From Cheilinus undulatus (Eukaryota; Chordata; Actinopteri; Labriformes; Labridae): 64,000 nt of DNA. Positions 50,861 to 63,520 of this stretch are shown here, one piece after another. The position numbers and the translations under genes were made by a program. The stretch's first letter is position 1. The number at the start of each line of letters is the position of its first letter. The notes beneath the pieces were generated by a model that was not told the DNA's origin, ran no database searches, and worked only from the letters and a program-made list of their open reading frames with translations. Location: positions 38,552,355 through 38,616,354 of the forward strand of contig NC_054867.1 in NCBI RefSeq assembly GCF_018320785.1, given 5' to 3'.

Positions 50861-53840
50861 AAAATGACTGAAAGACCTAAAAGAAATGGGTATGTTTGGG
50901 TTAAAATGTAATTAGTGTATTTAAAAAGACACTTCATTTATCTGGTGGATTTTCCACTTTTATTTAAAAAAAAATGCAATTATATATCACAGAAAGAAAA
51001 AATACTGTCATGTTCAGCCTGACGCTTGTCACATATTTTAAATGAAAATCTGATCAGTCGACATCTCTATCAATAAGTTGAAATAATAGTTATAGACAGA
51101 CACTTGGAGTAGAATTTTTCTCAATGCTTTGTCATGCTCTGCATCTAACTGTTGCTGAGACCCTGACCCAGCATGACCTGAAGCAGCTATATTTGACAGT
51201 GAGCTCATACCTGTAAAAAATATTTAGTCTGGCTAGCCTACTGTCTGAAGCAGAGATATATGTCCTGTGAGTCTTAACACAGGCACGCACATACTCCAAC
51301 TCACAGTGTAGAGCAGACAGATAGCTCTCTCTGTCCCTTTCACTCATTTCCTCACACACGCTCCCCTCAGGGCTCCCTCTCATTGGCGGTCTCTGGTGTG
51401 GTAACCTGACACAGTGGGCAGGGCAGTGTGTGACCTGTGTGTCTCAGCTGGTTGCCTGTCATCAGGAGGGCCCATATAAGAGGCTGCGAGGGTGATAATG
51501 TGTGTGAAGTGGGTCAGAGTGCCTTACAGTGCATTATGAGGATGATGGTCATTTTTATGTTTTTGTGTTAGGGGCTCGTTGTAGTGCTTTGCAAAACCAT
51601 TCTGTCATTTTCAGAAAAAAAAAAAAATTGAACTTGGCATATACTTTATTTAAAGCAGAAATTGATATGTTAACATAGACATCCGTTCAATATAACATTG
51701 TTTTATCAGATTTCTTCCAGCATGTCTTTGTTCCTTTGCACAACTAGAAACATAAACAAAATATGACATAGGAAGCAAATAAATCCAATATCAATAGATT
51801 AAAGAGAGAAATAAAATTAAGCACAATAATTAGTGATGTACAAATAGATCGGATTAACGTTGTTATTGGCCAGTATTGCCCTGTTGACAAACATCGACGA
51901 TCAGCAAACAATGGAGGCATGAACTGATGCCTGTAGCAGATGTCCATCTGTTTTGCCCCACAAATTTAAGGCTGAACCTGAGTAGAAGATGTGATCTGTT
52001 GGACAAACTGATCTGTTTCTGTGGTCAAACACTAGAGAAAATGGTGACAGTAATTAATGATAAAAAACATTTGTATTAGCCTTTGGCTAAATTGTTATTT
52101 TAAACATTTTCATTGGTCTTGATTTTTAAAATTGGTGTATTTCTAATAACTATCAATCTAAATAAAAAAGGGTAATCATACAGGGTTCCCATGAATTCTG
52201 GAAAACAATTGCCCAATTTTTTAGCCATGGAAATGAGAAGAAAGCCAAATTTCTTAGAATCTCTGGTGCTGTCTCTTTAGATAATTTAAACATTCTCCTG
52301 ATTTCGCAACATTGATCTCTAAAACTGATGATATTGTGCCTAACCCTAACCCTTGTCAGCGGTGATTCAGACAGGTCATGAAGGATCAGCTGTGCTCAAT
52401 TTCTTTACTAGCTGCCACACAATTTTTTTGAGTGCCAGGGGCAGTTCTATGGGCAATCCCCAGTTCAGTTGGACTATTTATGGCCCCTGCTGCACTGCAT
52501 CAATACAGCCTTTTAATCTCACAGGACATTTTTTCACCTCCACGAGAAATCTCATGGCATTTCAGTCTTGTGAGATCTTGTCACAACCCTACAAATTGGC
52601 ATATGGGCATAATTCATCCCTCTCATACCAGCTAAATTTTCTATGGAAAATATGCTGGGAAGTCCTTGAAAATTATCTCTTAAAGAAGTGTCAACCCTGT
52701 AATGATTTAATGCTAACTGAGGATGAGAGAAATCTTGACAGTGAATCAGTACTAGGCTTTACGATACAGCCTACATCTCAAAGGACCAAGTAAAGAAGAA
52801 AACCATCAAACCAAGCTACAAGCAAATTGTTGATTATAAGGCACTACCTGAATATTATTATTATTTATTAATAGGGTACATGATATTATCTGCAAAATTA
52901 CATTGATTTTATTGTTACGTTATTGCATGCATGATACTAAACATTGAGTCATGACACATATATAATCACAGTACTTCCTAAATGCAATACCACTGAATGA
53001 GCACACAATTCCTACTACATAGTAGGACTATTACCTTCAGTGTCACCTGAACTTGACAGCAGATTAAGAACATCAAGTTTTGTTTGCCAAGAAAAAAATG
53101 TTTGCATATGTTCTCACATGACTGATGTTGTCTAATAATGGAAATAAATAGTCTTTGATGATATTTGTGGTTTATGGTTTTATCCACCGATTTTTTTAGC
53201 CAGTTTGATCACATGCTGGAGAGGATAAGCTGAGAAGATAAAGAGTAATATGAAGGATGAAGATTAACATTTGTTCTTTTTGTTTTGGCTTATGGAATTA
53301 AATGTTGCCACCACAAAACTTCAAAATAATAAAATCCCAGTTTTATATTAGAATAAATTAAAATTGTATTGTGAGACTTCTTGAAAAATCTCAAAAAGCA
53401 AGAAATCCTTATTAAGTTCTGAAAAGGCAAAAATTGGATTATCAATATTCACTTTTGAATGCCTCATCCAAGCCTCTCCTGCTGTAATCGAGCAGCCTCA
53501 TTGGTTAATGTGTATTTTAAGACCAGCATGATGTGAATGACCCGTTTGGCTATGATGTAACTGGCCACAGTCCTGTGTGAATCAGCTTCCCTGCTGCATG
53601 TCTACAGCCACATGTGATGATGCAGACAGTTGGCAGAGAGATGCCAAGTCGAGGCCGACCGACACACTGACTGAACAGGGACACAACCAGCTCAGACTAG
53701 TGCTGCCGCTGCTTGTGTTGTAGATTTTGGGTCTGCAGTGTTCAGCCTGTATTATGACTCTTTGTAGTGAAGTTCTTAAGGAGAGATAAAACTTTTTCTT
53801 ACCACTCCTTTAGAATAAGGATCTCCTTTGTAGGGCTGGG
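50861..53840 (+). other. r3hdm2 intron, no gene seen
   Basis: AT-rich sequence. Near 51840-51910 there are traces of an old GATCGG-type transposon. A 146-codon open frame at 52353 lacks any recognisable domain. Confidence 0.45.
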
Positions 53841-53842
53841 GG

Positions 53843-56103
53843 TAGGGATGGGTACTGAATTAGGTACTTTTATGGGTACCGACCGAATTCCGTCGGTACT
53901 CCAGAGTACTGATTCACGTAAAACAAATGGTACCATGTTTCAGTACCTAAACGCATCCTTGTGACTGTAAGAGAGTGGAAAGTAGCCAATTTTCCATGCA
54001 GGATCCGAACACAGCATTGCACGCACGAGAGTAATGACATCGGTAGCAGCTTACTGATTCAACAAAACAAGCATGGCTGATAGGAAGCAGTCGAAGGTAG
54101 CGCTCCACTTTTCAAAATACGATGCAAATTATGCTGCAATATTTGTGATATGAAGTTCAAGGTTAAGTACGACAAAACTTCTAATCTAAGGAGGCAGTGT
54201 GATGACTGATGATTCAGATCAGCTAGCTCCCGCTCCTTCCTGCTTGTTTGCCCCTCCCACCGAATTCTCACTTTGAACATCATGATTTGCCCATTTATCA
54301 TGTGGATATCAACCATGGAAATATAGTAGATAAAGGGATACGTTTGTTCTCTCAGTCACCTAACAGAGACTCGATTAAGGCACGGTACGGATTGCCTAGT
54401 GTGAGTGCGTCCTAAAAGTTGCTCTCCATCTCTCCAACTTGGCACAGCTGGTGCCGTATGAAGCGCTCTGTCAGGATGGATGGATTCAGAGTGATTTTGA
54501 AGGAGTGACAGAGCCACAGGCTTGTCCTCACTGCTTATTTTCATCGCAGAATGAAACAATTTGTCACTTGCAATTAATTTTTTGCAGTAAATACAAATAG
54601 ACGTAACAAACCCAGTGTGCATAATTCAGATGAAGGACGTTTTTTTTAAGATTAGGGCTCGGTTAGCTTCTGCGTGGACGAGTGCATGATTGATTGATGA
54701 GTAAAGAACAGACTCTGCTCCTGCAGTTTCTGACAAGTTCATAACATCAGAGCGTCTGTAGACCTTATTCAAGAAACTGTCCTGTGTGATCATGGGGGAA
54801 AAGCTTGTCTGGAGGCAGGAACATTTTAACTTCTCGTTGTCGGTGTTTTGAACTGTTAGGCTGAGATAAGTCTCCGTAGTTGAGGAGAAGTGTATGACAT
54901 TTGTCCGTTGCTGGGTTGTCTTCTCTCTGACCTGTACGACTCTGGCAGAGAGTTTTCAGCAAAATGTTCGCGCCCAGGCAAATCTTGTGTTCTGGTTTAA
55001 GTGTCTTTTCAACAAAGCTGGGATCATGTCTTTAGCGACGTGTTTGAACGAATACCGCGTGAGTTCGACCTCTTCCTTTTCAAAGTTGAACGACTGCTCA
55101 ATGCTGTAGATCCAGCGTTGTTTCTTGTTAACTGTCTCAAAAGTCAGCTAACTCCCCGCTAACTAGCCACACTGCTCTGTTTGCCTTCCTCTTCCTTGTT
55201 TCTCGCCACTAATGCGCATGTGCAGCGAAGTTTTCTGGATGGGCGCAGAAGAGAGAGTGAGCTCTCTGCTGTGAGAGATGCGTTCAGGGACAATGGTAGA
55301 AGTGAAACTCCAGCGAGAAATGCATGCTGACAGCTCAAAACTTCCACGTAATTTATACTCGGATATTTGCGATATATACTAAGTAACTTTAAAAACGCAC
55401 TTTGTAAAATTTGCTAGAATTGTCATGAGATGTACTCAGATACTTCAAACAACTTCTCAGACACACAGTATACCTTTGTTCTGCACGACTGATTGTGCCT
55501 TTTCTCAACCACAGACCAATTCATGAGAGTTGTCCTCACAAGTGTATAAACTGGGTAGGTGAGTGAAATATTGGGATGGGATAAATTGTTGACTAAAAAC
55601 ATGTAGGCGCGTACAGCTCTTCAGGAGGAATGGCAGGCGATCCCACAGAGACAGATTAATGGCCTCATAACACCTATGCCTTAGAGAGTGGCCGATTTGG
55701 TGCGAGCAAATGGAGGACATACCAGATATTGAAATTTGGACTTGTTAGAATGGGTGGTACTGTCAACTTTTTATTGCGTGACTGAATAAACTGCTTCCTT
55801 GATTCCTGATTTTTGTGTGTATATCTCCCACAAGATGTGTGCAATAAGAACAGTAACTATAATTGGAAATATAGTTCATGAATTACAAGTAATATATTCG
55901 TGAATTTCATTGTGCGTTTTTAAAGTTACTTAGTGTAGTAATTTTATACATCGTGGGTGGCAAAAGCCAGGATACACTGAGTATACTCGATATATCGTCC
56001 AGCCCTATATGTAACATTTATTATTGCATATTATTCACACACAAAAGTACCGAAAATGGGTACCATTGTGTACTGGTTTGAATGTGCAAGGTACCCATCC
56101 CTA
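53843..56103 (+). mobile_element. GGTACC-family hAT element, copy B
   Basis: Terminal repeats TAGGGATGGGTACTGAA (left) and TAGGGATGGGTACCTTG (right, reverse complement). The flanks are GCTGGGGG and GCTGGAGG, a near-perfect 8-base target duplication. The first 0.9 kb is collinear with copy A at 40.4-42.5 kb. From about 54.73 to 56.01 kb it holds DNA absent from copy A. That stretch ends with ATATCGTCCAGCCCTATA, itself like a transposon end. No intact transposase. Confidence 0.8.
54730..56008. mobile_element. extra segment in copy B, possible nested element
   Basis: Present in copy B but absent from copy A, where the two flanks are close together. The right edge reads CGATATATCGTCCAGCCCTA, reverse complement TAGGGCTGGACGATAT, a known fish transposon terminus type. 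The left edge lacks a clean partner, so copy A could instead carry a deletion. Confidence 0.5.
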
Positions 56104-57262
56104 GCTGGAGGTTTAACCCAGAGTCAGGCTATATAAATCGTTACTATAGTACAGTACAGGGGCTAGATTCATTATGTTGCGGTGATGGGATTTTTTCTGC
56201 CGTATAGCTTAGCACGGAAATTGGAGTACATAAAACACATCAACATACTTATATCTAAGCAAAGTAGCATTTTTAAGCGATGAGAAAAATCAAAACTTAA
56301 TTGAATCATCACTTGAACATTTTTGCATTATTTTTGTGCAATCTCATTCGTCGGTATAGGACAAAAGGGCATGTTTGTATACAGACTGTTTTCTGTGCAA
56401 CCAGTAGGTCGTTGAAAATACTGACAAAACTGTAATTCTGTGAATGTTTCCACGATACTAGGATTATAGGAGCAAGCTTCTGTGTAAAGCTAACCAGCAT
56501 CATCCCGATGTTATTCCGAGAATAAAGGCAGCATTTTGATGCATAACGCCTCCAATCACTGCTTAAATTTAAACCACCACTAAACTGTTGGCATGTTTTT
56601 GTTGCAGCATGTGTTTAGGTTATATGTAATTTTGAAGGGTATGTATTCTTACATTTATTGGTTCCATTTCACTTCACCTGGTAATTCTAAGTCAAAGCAT
56701 CTGATCTTAATTGAAATCTATTAAAGATGCTACCTACGGTTGTTGTTTTTTACATAATGACTTGATAAGAAATAGCAGCAGCAGTGTATCCTGTTCTCCT
56801 GCTTTCTCTTTTCATCATGCCCTTGTTCTCTCTGCCTCTGTCAGTCCATCCCTCTCATTCTTTGCACACTGCAATCCACGTATTTATTTTTAATATCATT
56901 CTCCTCCCTGCCCTTCTCCCTGGTACTCGCTCAACACAAATGGCAGCAGTTGAGAGTGACGTTGCCATCTCCTTGGCAACGCTGTAGGCTGGTTTCTGTG
57001 TGTGTATTTGAGAGAAGCAGCGGGAAGCACTGAGGAGAGCGCTAAGGAAACATTGGAGAGCAAAGGGGTAGAGGGGGAGAGAATGGGTAATGCTGGTTTA
57101 TTCACCAGCCAGCCCTTTTCTGGCTCTGATTCACAATTTGTCCTGCAGCCCCTCCCTGCTATTCAGCATGATCGTCCAATCAGCCGTGAGACTGCCACTT
57201 GAGATGAATGATTATCTTTGCTTTCTAATCCAAAGCCATTCAGTTCTTTTGTGCAAGACTAC

Positions 57263-57263
<1 letters not shown>

Positions 57264-57303
<40 letters not shown>
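57264..57303. repeat. (GT)n microsatellite
   Basis: About 40 bases of uninterrupted GT dinucleotide. Confidence 0.95.
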
Positions 57304-57304
<1 letters not shown>

Positions 57305-57853
57305 TGAGCGAGGGAGCTTATTTTTTCCAAAGAGACTGTGTCAGGCAGTTGTATCTGCCCACAGTAGATAGTGTGGTTGTATTTTCTGCCTCTGCAAGGC
57401 CGGCTTGTATAATCAGAGCGGGGTTGGGGCATGTGGGTGTCCTGGTCAGTGATGTGGCGTATTGCTGATGCTGCTGATGATGACGCTTGTGCTCTTGCAT
57501 TGCCTGGGTCCTCCCCACGCTGGGAATCCCCGCCTTGTTTGTTCATTCATCTCAGCTCCCCTACAGCACAGGATGGCGCAGTGTATTACAAGGCATCATC
57601 TCACATCTGTACAGACAGGGGCATGTATGACCAAGATTTGTCTGTGCTGCATGGTTCACCTGGCAATCACATCTTTAATACCTTAGCTTACACTTTGGGT
57701 CACAATAAGTTCATCTTTTAGTACTGTACTGTACCTGCAGGGAAATACTTTAGATTAGTTGGTTGAGGAGGCCCACATTCTCAGAGACTACAGTCTGTGA
57801 TGCACCATTTGCAGAATCATCTTCAACCTTTACCCTTAGATGAAGGCCTACAT

Positions 57854-57893
57854 ACACCCCCCCACCCACCCACCCACCCACCCACACCTACCC
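57854..57893. repeat. (CCCA)n simple repeat
   Basis: About seven CCCA units in a C-rich run, followed by CACACA. Confidence 0.9.
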
Positions 57894-60210
57894 ACACACA
57901 CTTTTCCTGTCGACCTTTAGCTGTTCATGAACGAAGTCAAGAAGGACAAACATATAATTGCACAATATGATGCAGCTTTTTGCACGATTGCTTGTTTGTA
58001 AATTTGCAAATTTAATGCCATCACTGCCTATAACCAGATCTACCTGTTCATCTTGCTTGCTGGTCCATTTATCTTCCTCCAGACAGATTAAGCATACGTG
58101 TAGAGAAAAGAGCAGATGACTAACACTTTATTTAGAAGCATGTTTTTACAAAAGGACCTCTCCACTTATTTTCTCTGAACTTGTGAAGAAGTCCAAGCTG
58201 TACTCTGGAAGAATGGCAGAGAGCCGATTCAAGAGCTGGAGTTGCCTTTTTTCAGAATTTTGTCAGTTCATGATAGAGATGAAAGGCGCCTAGATTATGG
58301 AAATGTTAATAAGAAATCAAGTCTGAAGGATATTGGACAAATCTGTTCCTGCAATACCTTCTCCGTCTATGATTTATATTGTGACAAATAAAATGCAGGA
58401 AGTATTTTTTATCAAAGCTTCACCAATATCTGTAAAATTGTGATGTGCAATCATGTTCATAATTGTGTTATGATATGAGATGCAATAAATTGACTTAATA
58501 ATAAAGTTCATGTATTGGCTTTTATTAAGTTTCAGGTTTCTCCAGGAAGCTTTTTTTTTCCAACTTAATTTGCATCAATTAGTCAGAGAATAGTTCATAG
58601 CTAGCATGAGCTTTATCTGACTGTATGAAAACTATGTTGGAGCATGGCTTTAATACATGGCCTCCATTTAACAGGTAAAATGTGCACATGAAGGGGGAGA
58701 AATCATTGCTTGCATTAAATAACTCCTTTTATTCACTGGTTAATTCAGGCCTTTTATTCATTCATGTTTTCATTGCAAATTATCATTTTGTGATAATGAA
58801 AAAAATATAAGTTGCACATCTTGAAGAAAAAGCACGCAGTCATCTTAGTTGCAGTGTACACTTTATGTTGATATCAGCTTTTTCAATATCCTGCAGCCCT
58901 ACCTATTGATGGAGATGGAAACCCAGTTTTGTAAGGACCTGGCTGTGCATTTTTCAAAACCCAAAAATCACTAGTAGTTTAGCTTTTTGATACAGATTTC
59001 TAGGTCTGGTCTACCAGGTTCCGGGCGTCCAGCATTGTGCATCAAATCAAACCATAGTGCAGTACCTTTAACTGCCAGTGGCTGTGCTGAGAAGAGCATG
59101 CACTCATAACACTGGCTTTAGCTGCTGCAAAACAGTTGTCTCCCTTAACTGCTGTGGTCAAAAGTATTCGAAAACATTGTGGCAAGTCTTATTAGTTAAA
59201 AAATAAATCTAGCGTTGAAATCCTTGATGAAATCAGCAGAAGAAAATTTGAATCGCGGACTAACCGGCCTCAGAATTTGTGAAAAATTCAAGGTCAGCTC
59301 AGTAAAATGGCTATTTGGTGATTGGAAACAAAATGTCATTATGTGTTCGAATATAACAGCAGGAAAAAGAAACTCAGTTGTTGACAATAAATGGGAATAA
59401 ATAAATTTGTGAGGACAGTGCATCTTTTTTTTTGCAATATATTATGACTCTTTTAACTTTTTAACTCAACCTCTACTCGGCTTAAACCAGTTATATTAAA
59501 AATGTATTGCAATTTTGTCCTTTTACAAAATAGTAAAGTGTTGATATTTGTGACGATAAGGACTCGTATCAAGAACGGTTTAAATATCAAGAAAGTGTGA
59601 CAATCTCCATCCTTTGCCCTACCAGTGTTTATACAGGGTTTATAGGATTGATGAGTTTGAATTAATCTATGTTGTGTAGTTACATGTGTGTAAAGTCTAA
59701 CATACAACAGTTGCTTCTTTGTAACATGAAGTTACCCCAGAGCTGTTTCTGTGGCTAAGTCTCATGTCTTTCACCCTGGAAAAAGTGGGTTAAAGGATGC
59801 AAGTTGTAAGAAGTAAGCATGGTCCAGAGAAAATGTCTTAAGAGTATGATTTTCTCAAAGACTGTTATCACAGCAGTTTGCTATTAATGAAGATATATGA
59901 GCCCACATGTAGCATTTTTGTTCTAGGTCAATAGAAGTGAAATTAGGATGTGTTTGCAGCCAGGAGTTTCCTGAAGGGATGAGACATGTTCAGCCACAGT
60001 TAGTCAGACAAATGATACTGTTGTGATCCAGTCTTATGGGCAGATTAAGGTCACAAATACCTCAAATCTGACAGAAATCCTTCAGAGAAAACACATTTTC
60101 CCTTTCATGAAGATTGGTGCCCACACCTTAGAAACTGCAGTCTTAGCCGTGGCAAAGTCAAATAATGAATAACATAGCTGTGTCAGGGAGATTAAACCTC
60201 ACATGAGGGG

Positions 60211-60368
60211 CTCATTTATAAACCCTCTGAACCAGTGTGCTCTGAGCTTTCAGCTGCTCTGTCCCCCTCCCTGCTACAGTCAGGAGCAGCAGGGGGAGCA
60301 GCAGCAGCGATGAGTCACTCAAGTGTGTGAAACATGACGTCATCCGTGTCTTCCTCTTCTGTTATCAG
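60211..60368 (+). promoter_or_regulatory. possible alternative r3hdm2 promoter
   Basis: TATAAA at 60217-60222 lies upstream of a GC-richer segment with an AP-1 site TGAGTCA (60311-60317) and a palindromic CRE TGACGTCA (60335-60342). It sits just before a likely 5' UTR exon. If used, it would give a shorter transcript that skips the 46-kb intron. The same segment also has a good acceptor (CTCCCTGCTACAG, ending 60279), so it may simply be exon. Only transcript data can decide. Confidence 0.4.
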
Positions 60369-60455
60369 TGTTCAGGACTCCTGACTGGAGGACGGACCAT
60401 GCTGCTGCACTGAGCCAGAGGGAGAGAGAAGAGAGAGGCCCCTGTGACGCCTGAG
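60369..60455 (+). other. r3hdm2: r3hdm2 5' UTR exon (putative)
   Basis: Bounded by a strong acceptor (CTTCTGTTATCAG) and a weaker donor (CTGAG followed by GTAGTG). An alternative acceptor at 60279 would start the exon at 60280. It contains a five-codon upstream ORF (ATG at 60399, encoding MLLH and stop) in a favourable ACC-ATG context. No main-frame start is present. Confidence 0.45.
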
Positions 60456-61113
60456 GTAGTGTGCCCCTCCCCCTTGTCTGGCTGGCTTGCTGATACCTCC
60501 TCTGTACACTTAATTGCAGTAAATATTGCTTAAGTTTTTTTTTGTGTATTGTGTTACTCTTTTTGCATCTGTCAACTAAAGATTTCTCCTATTTAGTAAC
60601 TTTGTATCCAAACTAAATCCACTAGTTTTTCTGTGATATGTTTGTTTTTTAAAAAGAACAAATTAAATCCTTTGAGGGTTTTATTTTGTATCATCTACTC
60701 ATAAAGGGAAGAATAACTTTCTGGCTAAGGCTAAAATGTCATGGCACTTCCGTGTTAGCATTGAGAGGCCAAACTGTCATTTTGATTTGCAAAATGTGGT
60801 ATGTTTCGTGAAGGCTCAGTGTTCAGTTGAAATTTGGGGCACTGGCAATAAAAATTATGCATTTCTACAGATTGGCTGACTGGTTTAAGATGGTTGTCTG
60901 GAAGTAAAGTAAATTTCCTCACTGAATTACATCTTACTTGGTGCATAAAATGTATCTTGCATCCATGCATGTTAATCTCAGCCAAGTTTTTCCCCTCTAT
61001 ACTGAACATTTTGTTTACAGTTTATCATAGAGCATTGCTGATGAGTAATTATTCTGCAAAGAATAGCCATTGATCCTCTTTTATTCCCTCATCTTTGTGT
61101 TGTTTCCTTCCAG

Positions 61114-61270
61114 CCCCACGTCGAAGGCTTAGACCTACTATGGACTGCGCTTCGCCCCCTGCTGCAGCCCTGCCCAGTATAATACCTTAGTGGGTTCCCC
61201 TCATCTTCCTGTGTGGTTCCCATCCAGATCCACTGTACTGAGTCCAGAACAGATCTGGTACCACCTACAG
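61114..61270 (+). other. r3hdm2: r3hdm2 5' UTR exon with 16-codon uORF (putative)
   Basis: Acceptor TTTCCTTCCAG, donor CTACAG followed by GTAGAT, 157 bases long. An ATG at 61140 opens a 16-residue upstream ORF ending at TAG 61188-61190. It happens to be in the main frame after splicing, but a second stop (TGA) further on also separates it from the coding ATG. A uORF here would be expected to lower translation of the main frame. Confidence 0.55.
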
Positions 61271-61390
61271 GTAGATATTATGGCACTACAGCCTCACACA
61301 TACACTGAATGAAAAATAATTACAGCTCTTTGTACAATCAGAGCCTTGACGTTTCCTCTTGTGTTTCTTGTTTCTCCTCTTTTCTTACAG

Positions 61391-61454
61391 CCACTCCTGG
61401 GTTCTCCACCCAACCCCCTCCCCAACTCCCACCCTCTCCCCCTCCCCTAAGAAG
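61391..61454 (+). other. r3hdm2: r3hdm2 5' UTR portion of first coding exon
   Basis: Follows the acceptor TCTTTTCTTACAG. C-rich (CCCTCCCC) leader ending AAGAAG directly before the start codon, with a purine at -3. Confidence 0.65.
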
Positions 61455-61610
61455 ATGTCAGTGAGCCTGACACCAGACATCCAGCAGGAGGGAGAGAGTG
61501 GTCCACTCATTGAGCCCTGCGGTCGAGGCAAGACCTCCCCTCAACCACAGGGCAAGGAAGGGACAGGAGAGGGCCAGGAGCCGGAGGAGAGCTCCCCACA
61601 GGATGCACAG
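61455..61610 (+). CDS. r3hdm2: R3H domain-containing protein 2, first coding exon
   Basis: 52 codons starting MSVSLTPDIQQEGE and ending in a consensus donor (GCACAG followed by GTGAGA), phase 0. The piece is acidic, rich in Glu, Gln, Pro and Ser, and looks disordered, as expected for the N terminus of R3HDM proteins ahead of the R3H single-strand nucleic-acid-binding domain. The sequence itself is poorly conserved. Identity rests on the next exon, the matching length before it (about 52 codons against roughly 58 in human), and the divergent inhbc neighbour. I chose the ATG at 61455 because the acceptor at 61390 excludes an upstream in-frame ATG and the context is good. The R3H and SUZ domains lie beyond this window. 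Confidence 0.78.
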
Positions 61611-63478
61611 GTGAGAGGGAAAGTCAATACGAGAGTGTTGGTGGGAACCTTTTGAAAACCATACTTTGTATTTTACAGATATAATGCAAATTCAAAACAG
61701 GACATTAGTAAAGCTCCTCCATAACATCAGCTCCACTGGTCTATCATCCATTAGCATAGACTGACATTTTAAAGAGCTTAAAAATAAACACAGACTTCAC
61801 ATTAATAAGTTAATGCCTTTTAGTGCACCTTTTCATCAATGCCTAACACAATCATTGAGGTAGAAACAAACTTTTTAGGGACATTTATGACAGAATTTTT
61901 ATTAGTTTTGGCATAAAAGCACAGTGCTACAGAAGTCCTTGCCTAAAAATTCCACAGATCACTGGGAAAATATTCAAAGTTTAATGATAACTAATTAATT
62001 AATGAAGAAATTGCAGCAAAAGTTTTGAATCAAACAGTTTCCTCCTTTTCCAACCTGCTGTTCTCCTGACTGATAGACATCCTTTAGCAACAGCTAGGCT
62101 TAAAATTGAGCTGCTAATCTTGCTTCTCAGTTTTGGTCCAATTCTGACCAGGTGATAGTTAATAGCTGACTTCTCTGAGTTTGTTACAAGCCGATTGGCT
62201 GTTGAAATAAGTGACGTGCCTTATGTTCTAAAATCAGCCACTGGTTATTTGACAAGCTGGCTCCATGGTAACACCATCAGCATCTCTGCTTGACTTAACG
62301 GCTCGAGGGCCGTGACGAGCCAGTATACATCCTGTAACGTCATCTCCTTGCCAATTGTTGGTCTGAACATAGCTTTGGCCTTTTCAGATTTTTGTGTGTT
62401 TTTCTCTCGGTAAGACGCCCACACAGAAAGCAGAGTACAGATACTACATGTTGTAAAAGAGAGAAGAACATAGCAGCAAAGTTTTTGTTTTCATTGGTTT
62501 TAAGCTTTGTAAAAATTAATCCTGATTTTGAAAACTGCACCCATAATGTTTGCCAATTTTATGCTGAGTAGGTGATTCCAGTTTAAGAAATGAATGAATG
62601 AATGAAATTTATTTCTGTTCACTCACAACAACTGACAAAACGATTAACGAGGTCAGTTATTTTTTTGGGTGACCAAGAGGGTGGAGGCTGAAGCTAGAGC
62701 TTATTTAAACCTACTCTTCTTACCACACAAAAACATAACAATCATGTAAACAAGTTCATAGCATTCACAAAACTGATGCGTTGTTTTGTTATCAATCATT
62801 AACAATAAACACAAGTTAACATATTCATATATAACTTAAATTTTCCATGTTGTATTTCACAATTACATGATTCTTATATAGTTTTTTAAACCTGACCAGT
62901 GTACTGCATTTTCTTAAATTTTAGACAAGGTATTCCACAGATTCAACCCCCTAACTGTGAGACAATGAGATTCAACAATTGTTTGTATCTTTGTTTTGTT
63001 TTTTTTTCTAAAACAAATTTTTTTTCCCAGATAATATTGACTGTCCCTCATTTTACACAACCTCTGGATACTTAGTGGTAATTGTCCAGTTATCTAAATC
63101 TTTGATTCTTCTAATATTCCAACATAGAAAATGTTAGATAAGATTGGAATATGGGTAATAAATGAGCCCTTGAAATTCCAAAATTGTAGTGTAGGTTTTT
63201 ACATTTTTCATTTTTATTTGTTTATTTGTTTATTTATTTCAAGGATAGCCCCTTGAGATGCATCATCTCATTTTCAAGGGGGTCCTTACAAAACAAATAC
63301 ATTCATCAGTAGTACAAAATCATAATTAGAGATAAATCCAAAACACAATACAGAAACATTTAAACGTAAAGACACCCACTCCACACACACACTCACAATC
63401 ACTCACACTTTTGTAGCTGCATTTAATCTCCATTATGCTCGTCATTGAAATTGTTGAAATGTTATATTTCTCTTGCAG
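61611..63478 (+). other. r3hdm2: r3hdm2 intron between coding exons 1 and 2
   Basis: GT-AG intron of 1868 bases. It carries LINE-type tail sequence in inverse orientation from about 62.6 kb onward, with the remainder unique. Confidence 0.7.
62585..63300 (-). mobile_element. LINE 3' ends, inverse orientation
   Basis: At 63215-63290, read on the minus strand, GACCCCCTTGAAAATGAG...CATCTCAAGGGGCTATCC runs into a TAAATAAA-type tail, the typical end of fish L2-like LINEs. A second tail of GAATGAATGAATG at 62591 begins an older copy with a TTTATTTC poly(A)-like signal. Both are truncated remnants, without a readable RT frame. Confidence 0.6.
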
Positions 63479-63520
63479 AAACGAGCTCCTAATCATAGCC
63501 ATGGCAGGAAAAGAGCCAAG
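63479..63520 (+). CDS. r3hdm2: R3H domain-containing protein 2, second coding exon
   Basis: 14 codons, KRAPNHSHGRKRAK, between a strong acceptor (TTTCTCTTGCAG) and donor (AAG followed by GTAAGT), phase 0 at both sides. It closely resembles the vertebrate R3HDM2 segment around RTSNHGHARKRAK, a short basic stretch. R3HDM1 is less similar at this point. The basic run may act in nuclear localisation or RNA binding, but that is inference. The gene continues to the right of the window, so this entry is partial. Confidence 0.82.

Larger units (their letters stand above)
56104..60210 (+). other. r3hdm2 intron, no gene seen
   Basis: Unique DNA with two simple repeats listed separately. A transposon-like end (ATATCCTGCAGCCCTA) lies near 58890. 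A short AT-rich open frame near 59215 has no family features. Confidence 0.45.

Noticed and set aside
52338..52354. Telomere-like CCTAACCCTAACCC
   Set aside because: Only about two and a half units, so chance or a trace of an old repeat. Not evidence of an interstitial telomere.
54894..55109. Possible exon in the GC-richer part of copy B
   Set aside because: Open on both strands with no domain, and lies inside a transposon. More likely element DNA.
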